A stretch of DNA of 64,000 bases, taken from contig CM059586.1 of NCBI GenBank assembly GCA_030407085.1, positions 84,441,501-84,505,500 of the forward strand, read 5' to 3'. The notes below the pieces were generated by a model. It was not told where the DNA came from. It saw only the letters and a list, made by a program, of their open reading frames with translations, and did no database searches. Source of the DNA: Trichopria drosophilae. Its lineage: Eukaryota; Arthropoda; Insecta; Hymenoptera; Diapriidae. Position 1 is the stretch's first letter, and each line of letters starts with the position of its first letter. The translations under genes were made by a program, and so were the position numbers. Shown here one piece after another: positions 57,610 through 64,000 of the stretch.

Positions 57610-59580
57610 GCTAGCAGATCCGAACGATGCTACATTACATGTTTTGAGTAATGATTTTACCATTTGTTTGTGATTTATAATTTGTTATATACATTTTTAT
57701 AAAATCAATACGAAGTAACACGGAGGAGCGTATATTTTGTTTCGAATCTATTTCCAATTTCTAGGGTTCACGAAAGGTCATTTTAGGAAATAATATTGAT
57801 CAAGTAAGGTTCAAAAACCATTCTTATTAAATATTCTTCAAGCTTTTAAGTTAATATTATAAATCGTATGGAAACTTATTAGTGGGATGGCCCTACTAGG
57901 TAATATGGAAGAATTTATTTCCAAAATTCGTCAAGAAGATTTCTTAAAATATTTCAGAAAAAGGTATAACATTGTTTATAAACTTATTATATTATACAAT
58001 TCTATTTACTAAACCGCAGTCGATATTTTCACGTTGACTGTTAGTTGATATGAGAAGCCAAACAAATATTTAACCAGAAAAATATACATAAAACTATGAA
58101 TTTGTATTATAAAATAGTTTTCCAGGTAAATCACTTAACTTATCAAGAATCATTATTAAAATTTTTATTAAACTATCTTGAAAGATTCCTAAAATATGTT
58201 CAACAATAATTAAGTCCAATAAATGATTAAACTCAACAACTTTTTTTTTTGACACTTTTTAATTGGGACTATTTTTGTGATAGTTTAGTAAAAATCGTCC
58301 ACCATCCTTGACTTCAAAAAACTTATTTTTCAGAAAAATATTTTTCCTTTTAAAGTTTTTATAATATCTTCACTTCAAATTGTCTCATATTAAAATGCTA
58401 TGTATAAAAGAATAATCGATGTGATGCCAGTGATTTTCCTAATGAATTGTTGATGTAGAGGTTCTTACTTAACCGGAAGCATCAATTAAGATTTCTCATT
58501 GTTACTAGAAAGGCCGTTAAGATCATGAATTCCCTTTTGCCCCCGTTCATTGTAATCAGTAGTAAGAATCTATGCATTTTCTGCCTGATTCGAATATCAG
58601 ACAATAACTTACCTATAGGCTTCCTCGCACTTTACAGTCTTGACCTAACCAACGAATCGTACGAATTAATCGTACAAATTAATCACACTCAGTTGATCAG
58701 TTCTACACTGCAAGTTAATGAAAATAACAAGGAAACTCGGTATTTTCTCAAATCTTTAGATTGATTAGTAGGTAATCAAATTCGTATTTCCAAATTAATT
58801 AAAATTGACAATTATTACGTTGAAAACATAGAACTAGCATGAAGTAAAAAGTATAATTTCATAATTTAGTACACTGTAAAAACAAAACTAGAAATGTGAC
58901 TGAAATATAGTTAAGTAACAATGTTGAATGCATGAAAGTAAGATATAATGCAAATAAGACGGATGGGCTGATTTTAGGATGCAATAATTTAAAATATTTG
59001 TTTTTGCAGTGTACATGTACAAATAAAAAGTTACCACATGGGTACGTAAAATCATATAATAAATGTAAGGGCGTAAGATTACCTTGGATCGTGATGGTCA
59101 TTCTCATTTGGAATATATCCTACCCCTGTGTGTCTTGAATATTCATCAAAACACTATTATTTTTTTTAACGTATCGCTCATATTTTGAAAAAATTAAATT
59201 AAATAAAATTGTTTGTTGAGAAACTTGTTTTGAAAGTCAACTGTTTCAAAAATTAAATAATATTGATACAGGGCGTAAAACTATAATAAACTATGAAAAA
59301 TTAAAAAAAATATTACCATTAGTCGTTTAAATGTATTACTTTGTGAAATATCCATTGAATGTTAATAGAATCGTATAACGGTGAGATATAACTTAAATAC
59401 GTTTACTGCAGAAAAGCAAAGTTTAATTAGTTAATCGAAGATCGATCTCGTATCCGCAAATAAGTAAAATACCTTACATAACGTATCTGAACATCTCGAC
59501 GAATAAATCGATCGATTGTTGCAATATAATTTAATTCATACATTGCAAAATTTATTTTTACAGTGTTTCCACCCGACTGG
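57610..59580. other. AT-rich, no convincing gene
   Basis: A 79-codon frame with an ATG at 58525 has fairly varied composition but no splice, family or context support. Frames at 58859-59138 overlap on both strands. None is called. Confidence 0.35.
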
Positions 59581-59589
59581 AAATTTCTG

Positions 59590-59735
59590 CAGGCGGCCTG
59601 ATTGCGCACCAGGCCCTAATCAGGCTCCAGTACGTCCTCTGATCAAGCATGCCTGAAAGTAACCTTATCAGCCCCTGATCAGACGCTCGTAAGGCCACCT
59701 GCTTGTGGCCTGATCAAGTCCTGGCTAGTTGAATA
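59590..59735. repeat. GC-rich cluster of GCCTGATCAGG-type motifs
   Basis: GGCCTGATTGCGCACCAGGC, CCCTAATCAGGC, CTGATCAAGC, CCCCTGATCAGACG and GTGGCCTGATCAAGTCC lie within 145 bases, in both orientations, in otherwise very AT-rich DNA. Probably a small repeat element with internal symmetry. Confidence 0.6.
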
Positions 59736-59739
59736 TTAT

Positions 59740-62615
59740 ATTATTATAATTTAATTATAAGTGCAGTTCCATAGAAATACGAAGAATACTAAAAATGTTT
59801 ATTGTCTGTATATACTACAAAATGAAAAACATAATTTGAATTCTATTGATAGTTAATGCTTATTAAGTAGTAGTATATATTGTAAAATTCCTTAAGTTTC
59901 TATTATTCTAGACCAATGTTCAAAACATTAGGATGACAATTTCTGAACTGAGTAAGATTCATATGTATATTACTTTTCTACTCCTTAATAAAAGTAGCAA
60001 TTTTTCGTAAGATAATACAATTCGAGCACAGTGTAGTCCTTAATGTGTCAGTATAGTAACTGAGAGAATCATTTATTCTCCTCAGACTTTAGCACTTTAG
60101 TAGGTATACATTAGTCTCTAATATTTAATAATTATATAAAGGACCTTCAAGATACGGGTCTTCAAATTAAATATTCACTCACCATGAATTACATTTTATA
60201 AATATTTCATTATTTCATTATTATTTTATTAACATCATATCGATCTGTCAATACACATAACGAAACGTTTACAATTATATTTAAAAAAAAATAAACTACT
60301 GAATCGTTCTGCATAATATAAAAGTTCCAGTTGTTCACGCAATATCTGTTGATATTTGATTATTAAAATGCATTGCCATATATTTACATGCATTTAACCG
60401 TGGATAGTAAAAGCTGTTATCAAATTAATAGTTAAACGTCAAACAAATGACATTTGCTTAGTTTTTGCTGAAGTGTTCTGCTTTCGCACATAAATACAGA
60501 TTTTAAACAGTTTGTACATACATTTCATATACTAATCACACATATCAGTGTGTGTACTTTACATTTAATTTCATGAGTTCGCATCAGCAATGCAATTTAT
60601 ACAATAGTATTAAATAAATAATACTCGTCATGTTGATTCCAAAAAAAAATATTTGTTATGTATTTATATTTCCGATTATAGCATTCAGATAAAATTGAAA
60701 AACTTCATTTTTTAAGATCGAATGTATGTCTATTAACATATTGCTTGACCAATCCCCAATAAAAGAAAAAAACGGAACTAGCTTCCAACAAACCAATATT
60801 ACGATCGGTATTATGTAGATAAACTTTTCATAAAAAGTGCAATAAAAAAGTACTCTTTTATCCTGTTAGAGCCCCAGAAGTCCTGAAATTCTACTTCAAC
60901 TTCTTAAATACATAAATTCTACAAACAACTTTTGTTCTTTACCAACTTCCGTATTTAGACGTGTTCAGGGTCACTATTTTCGATTTTGAAGTATAGAAAG
61001 TATCAAACAAAGTCTTTTCACGAGATTTTTTTATGCTGTTTTTGTAAAAATATCTTATTTTTACAACATTTTTTCTCATTGAATCCAATTTTTTTTAAAA
61101 TGTTGCAGTTCCACCGACTTCTAATGTACGTCAGTGGATCATTTTCGAAACATCAAAAACTGAATCAAAAGCTTCTAACAAAGTGTTAAGGTGTTTTTTT
61201 TACTCAATTCTAAGATATTTTTATTCTAACAAAATTTTCTCCAAAGTCTATTGTTTCAGAGAAAAGAACGTATTAACTTCAAAAACAAAAATTGTAATTT
61301 CGGCTGACATTTTGGATCCGCCATGTCGTAAACAAATTTTGTTCCACCAGAACTCTGTAGTACAACTCTCGGGTTTCCCGATTACGCCCGTTAAAAGTCG
61401 GTGGGAGCGCAACTTTTTTTTTTGCATTTGAATTCATTGAGAACAAACTTCGTAAAAAAACGATATTTAAACAAAAAAAAATCCCGTTAAAAGTCTGCGA
61501 GAAACAAAAAGTTGTTTAATTCTCCTTATAAATGTGTAATGAGATATGTGTAACCGCATTGAATATTGAAGAAGAAAGGTCTACTAAAAGGAAAAAAAAA
61601 ACAATGAGGAGGTAATCATCAGAACTGTTATAAAACTTCAATCCTTTGAATTCGTGCAATTTGTCGTGTAGTGTTTATCATTATAAAATATGACATATTT
61701 AATTCATTCATTACTTGCTAAACTAATTAAACATATATAACTCATATTTTATCATTTTCAACAATATTAAATTTCAGTCTTAAATTTGATTTTAGGTCTA
61801 ATAAATTTATCAATCATCCAACGTTTAAAAATTATACACAAATTTGTTATATGTATGAATAATTTTATAGATAATTTTGTTTAATTTACACTAATATTTA
61901 ATTCTTCCAGCATTATTTTATTTTGATTTTAATAACTTATCTGATTTTTTTTTTGTATGGACAAAAAGTGTATGACAGTGACATTGGTGGAAACTATAAA
62001 CATGTTTACTGTTTTGTTTGATCATTTTTTAAAACAAAATTGGGACTTAACTTCACTGTTTTAATGAACCAGTATTTAAACAGGGGCGACAAGGGCTATT
62101 ACTGATAATTTTCTAAAAATGCTTAAAAACTGGTCGTACTTTCTAAAAACCTTCTTACGTCGTAAAAGTATTATTTGGTATCTAGTAATTGAATGAAATT
62201 AAAATAATAGATAAACAAGAACTTAGGACTTCAAACGATATTCTGATATCATTAAGTAACATTTTTTAATATAAACAAAATGTTGTATTTTTTATATTGC
62301 TCACCATTTTGATTAGATCAAATTGCCATTTTTCTCTTTTCCTATTAACGTGACACTTAAGAATGCATGGCTTATACCATGTATTCATAGATTCATGATT
62401 ATTCGCTATCGTCGTTGCGTAAAGTTTAATGAAACAGAAATGAATCAAACAACTCCAAACGGGCATTTTTAATTATCTCGCTGGTATTTTCTTCATGCTA
62501 AACCAGTAAAAGTACTAGAGAACTTAATAATCCATAGGGAACGAAACCGAGCATTGATTATCGAGTTACCTGCTTTTTTTCAAGTAGGTAGTCCATACTA
62601 CTTGTAACGTATTCC
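59740..62615. other. AT-rich, one module, no gene
   Basis: A single forward module at 61300-61330 (GACATTTTGGATCCGCCATG) and the hairpin repeat partner at 60418-60470. No coding features. Confidence 0.4.
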
Positions 62616-62619
62616 GTAC

Positions 62620-63270
62620 ATCCAAGTCATTGTACGATCGCGGGATCCTCGTGGCGGTAATGATTGACTTTTTCAGGTCGGTCATCCAGCAGCCGGGCTC
62701 CCATGATTATTCGACGAATATGATTGGTTTTTACTGGGATCGCGAGAAAAAGCAGCCCTTTTTTTATAATTCAGGGTTCAGCAGACGGTCATTATGGTTC
62801 ACGTGACGGCTTAAAGTTCGCCAGTGCAGGCCGAAGGGATTGGAGGGTATGAAAGGATTGTCCGCGCGCCCTTCTTGTTTTTTACGGGGGGGTTGGGAAC
62901 GCCACCGCGACGACGCCGCTCCGGTATGAGCTCCGTGGAAAATCCAAGTAGGGGAGGATTCCCTTTTTTCCCAGAGGATGAGCCGTACTGGGTGGAGCCA
63001 ACCCACGCCCACACATTACCCGGCATAGGCCTATGCCCGTGCGCTCTAAAGACCGCGGCGGGGGCTGCGTGCACGTTCGCCGACCATGAGTCCGTGCCTG
63101 AGGCTCGCGCGTTCCACCCACCCCCGAACAGAAAATACGGAGGCGTGTACGTACCCTTAACAAGCCGAGCACGTGCTCGTGCTGTCCAAGAGCCGAACTG
63201 GCACTCATCAAGAGTTGATGCATTTTCACGGCCTGATGGTGCCCTTTACTCCCTTTCACTTTAAACAGAA
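62620..63270. promoter_or_regulatory. GC-rich island
   Basis: CpG-rich block with AGCACGTGCT (E-box CACGTG at 63170-63175) and G/C runs (TTACGGGGGGGTTGGGAACG). Frames of 146 (plus) and 125 (minus) codons overlap with no domain, following base content. Likely promoter or untranslated exon. Confidence 0.4.
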
Positions 63271-63420
63271 TTTCTCACGACTAAAAATGATAAACATTGC
63301 TAATGAACACATTGCATTTTACATCCTTTGTATGACCCTTCGACTCAAGTACTTGTGGTTTGACAAAATAATTGATCTATTCTTCATCAGACCTATGACC
63401 GTTGTCTTCACTTTCAAATA

Positions 63421-63682
63421 CAGTCGAATCCCCTTCAACGAATTTTCCGTTTTAGAATATGCCGACGTTACTGTTAACGAACTTCCCTTTCGTCAGTATC
63501 CCCACTTCAAACCCCTTTGGACGTTTTGAGGATATTGGGCATGTGAGTCGGCAGAATACAGGTTCCTTCTAAGAAGAGAAAGTTGCAGGTGTGGAGTCGA
63601 TATTTCCACCACAAATATTCGTTACCGGAAATTTAAATGCCTCCTGTTGTCTCGTCCGTATTCATTGACAGGGGTTCTACTC
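63421..63682. mobile_element. Decayed TA-type MITE (Tc1/mariner-pogo type)
   Basis: TA|CAGTCGAATCCCCTTCAACG at the left, inner GTTAACGAACTTCCC; the right end read on the other strand, AGTAGAACCCCTGTCAATGA, matches after the first base. The last base and the TA duplication on the right are lost. Its left part creates the end of a spurious 118-codon frame. Confidence 0.55.
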
Positions 63683-63823
63683 CACTATAAAATGTATTAA
63701 TTACTCAAAAATAGATCAACAATTGCTTTCAGGAACTAATTAATCGTGTTGGTACTGATATTCAGAAAGTAATTTTTTCTTTCAGTGTCATTGTTCCTTT
63801 TATTTACAATCGATTTAACACAC

Positions 63824-63911
63824 CTGTCTTGGAGCATCCTTGTCTGGGCGGCCAAATCACCGATTCTTTCGCCCTGGACTTCCTCAAGGTGCCCTACGTC
63901 TGGATAATGTA
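63824..63911 (-). CDS. Internal coding exon (partial gene), unknown protein
   Basis: A GC-rich 88-bp block whose edges coincide with minus-strand splice signals: ATTATGATCAG before the exon (63912-63922) and CAAGACAG|GTGTGTTA after it (intron from 63823 down). Only one minus-strand phase is open; it encodes HYPDVGHLEEVQ..RIGDLAAQTRMLQD, a charged helix with hydrophobic spacing compatible with a coiled coil. Two bases hang at each end. The plus strand is also open here (to a TGA at 63913-63915) behind a strong TTTTTTCTTTCAG at 63774-63786; that terminal-exon reading is the alternative, but its AT-rich first part does not match the GC-defined block. The gene would continue beyond the window edge to the right. 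Family not recognised. Confidence 0.45.
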
Positions 63912-64000
63912 CTGATCATAATTATAAAACGATGAAAGTGGACAGTTGGACGTCCCGAGAAACGACTAGAGACATCCACAGGTAGACGTGTTGAATGGGT

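Noticed and set aside
58525..58764. 79-codon frame with ATG
   Set aside because: Plausible composition but no splice sites, homology or promoter; left uncalled.
58932..59138. 68-codon frame with ATG, several Cys
   Set aside because: Overlapped by an equal minus-strand frame in AT-rich DNA; no support.
62824..63264. 146-codon plus and 125-codon minus frames
   Set aside because: Mutually overlapping in GC-rich sequence, no domain, no splice context.
63173..63529. 118-codon plus-strand frame
   Set aside because: Its end lies in a TA-type MITE and its start in a GC island; no family.
1..64000. CRISPR arrays, rRNA, intact tRNAs, LTR or non-LTR retrotransposons, bacterial operons
   Set aside because: None seen: no regularly spaced identical repeats with unique spacers, no rRNA core motifs, no reverse transcriptase or gag motifs, no gene runs with ribosome binding sites.

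Overview
The window is AT-rich nuclear DNA of an arthropod, most likely an insect. The support is indirect: no bacterial gene organisation, long AT-rich stretches broken by short CpG-rich islands, TATA/TCAGT-type core promoter signals, spliced exon-like segments, and a dense load of insect-style DNA transposon remnants (Tigger/pogo, TA-flanked MITEs, TTAA-flanked piggyBac-like MITEs, long foldback elements). A hymenopteran is possible from the AT-rich background with sharp GC islands, but this is inference. No complete protein-coding gene is visible. Most open reading frames here are chance frames or mirror images of inverted repeats.

Layout. 1-8.3 kb: dispersed repeats, an inverted repeat (551-1166), a TATA/Inr-like promoter (6862-6894), a cluster of CCAGTATTGG palindromes and a dispersed repeat carrying a hairpin insertion. 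8.3-18 kb: repeats built on a module reading CCATATTGGATCCGCCATTT, two nested palindromes sharing one MITE core (12568-13820), a CpG island (14085-14740), a 1.07-kb foldback element (14909-15982) and inverted module arrays (16.3-17.6 kb). 18-26 kb: a second CpG island, a pair of dispersed repeats, two small MITEs, a 730-bp hairpin (24431-25160) and a smaller palindrome. 26.7-29.3 kb: a TTAA-flanked foldback element and an internally deleted Tigger element with transposase remains. 30.5-41 kb: a purine-rich tract, a degenerate tandem array (31440-32412), a TA-flanked MITE, a Pol III tRNA-like unit and two GC islands, the larger at 38.69-39.56 kb. 42-64 kb: a foldback with 29-bp tandem units, compound hairpins, a possible first coding exon with an upstream GC island (43.2-43.8 kb), a degenerate ~200-bp tandem array, another foldback, a piggyBac-like MITE, a possible terminal exon (54.4-54.6 kb), a GC island and an exon-like segment at the right edge (63824-63911, minus strand).

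How it fits together. The three best exon candidates (43.2, 54.4 and 63.8 kb) all read on the minus strand, so part of the window may be intronic or flanking sequence of minus-strand genes that start to the right; nothing here proves that they belong to one gene. The dominant biology is transposon-derived: the CCATATTGGATCC module occurs in both orientations and repeatedly as a reverse-oriented block followed by a forward-oriented block, which is what foldback elements carrying the module in both arms would leave. Two of these structures have TTAA (or near-TTAA) target sites and matching ends. All comparisons were made by eye; no database search was run.
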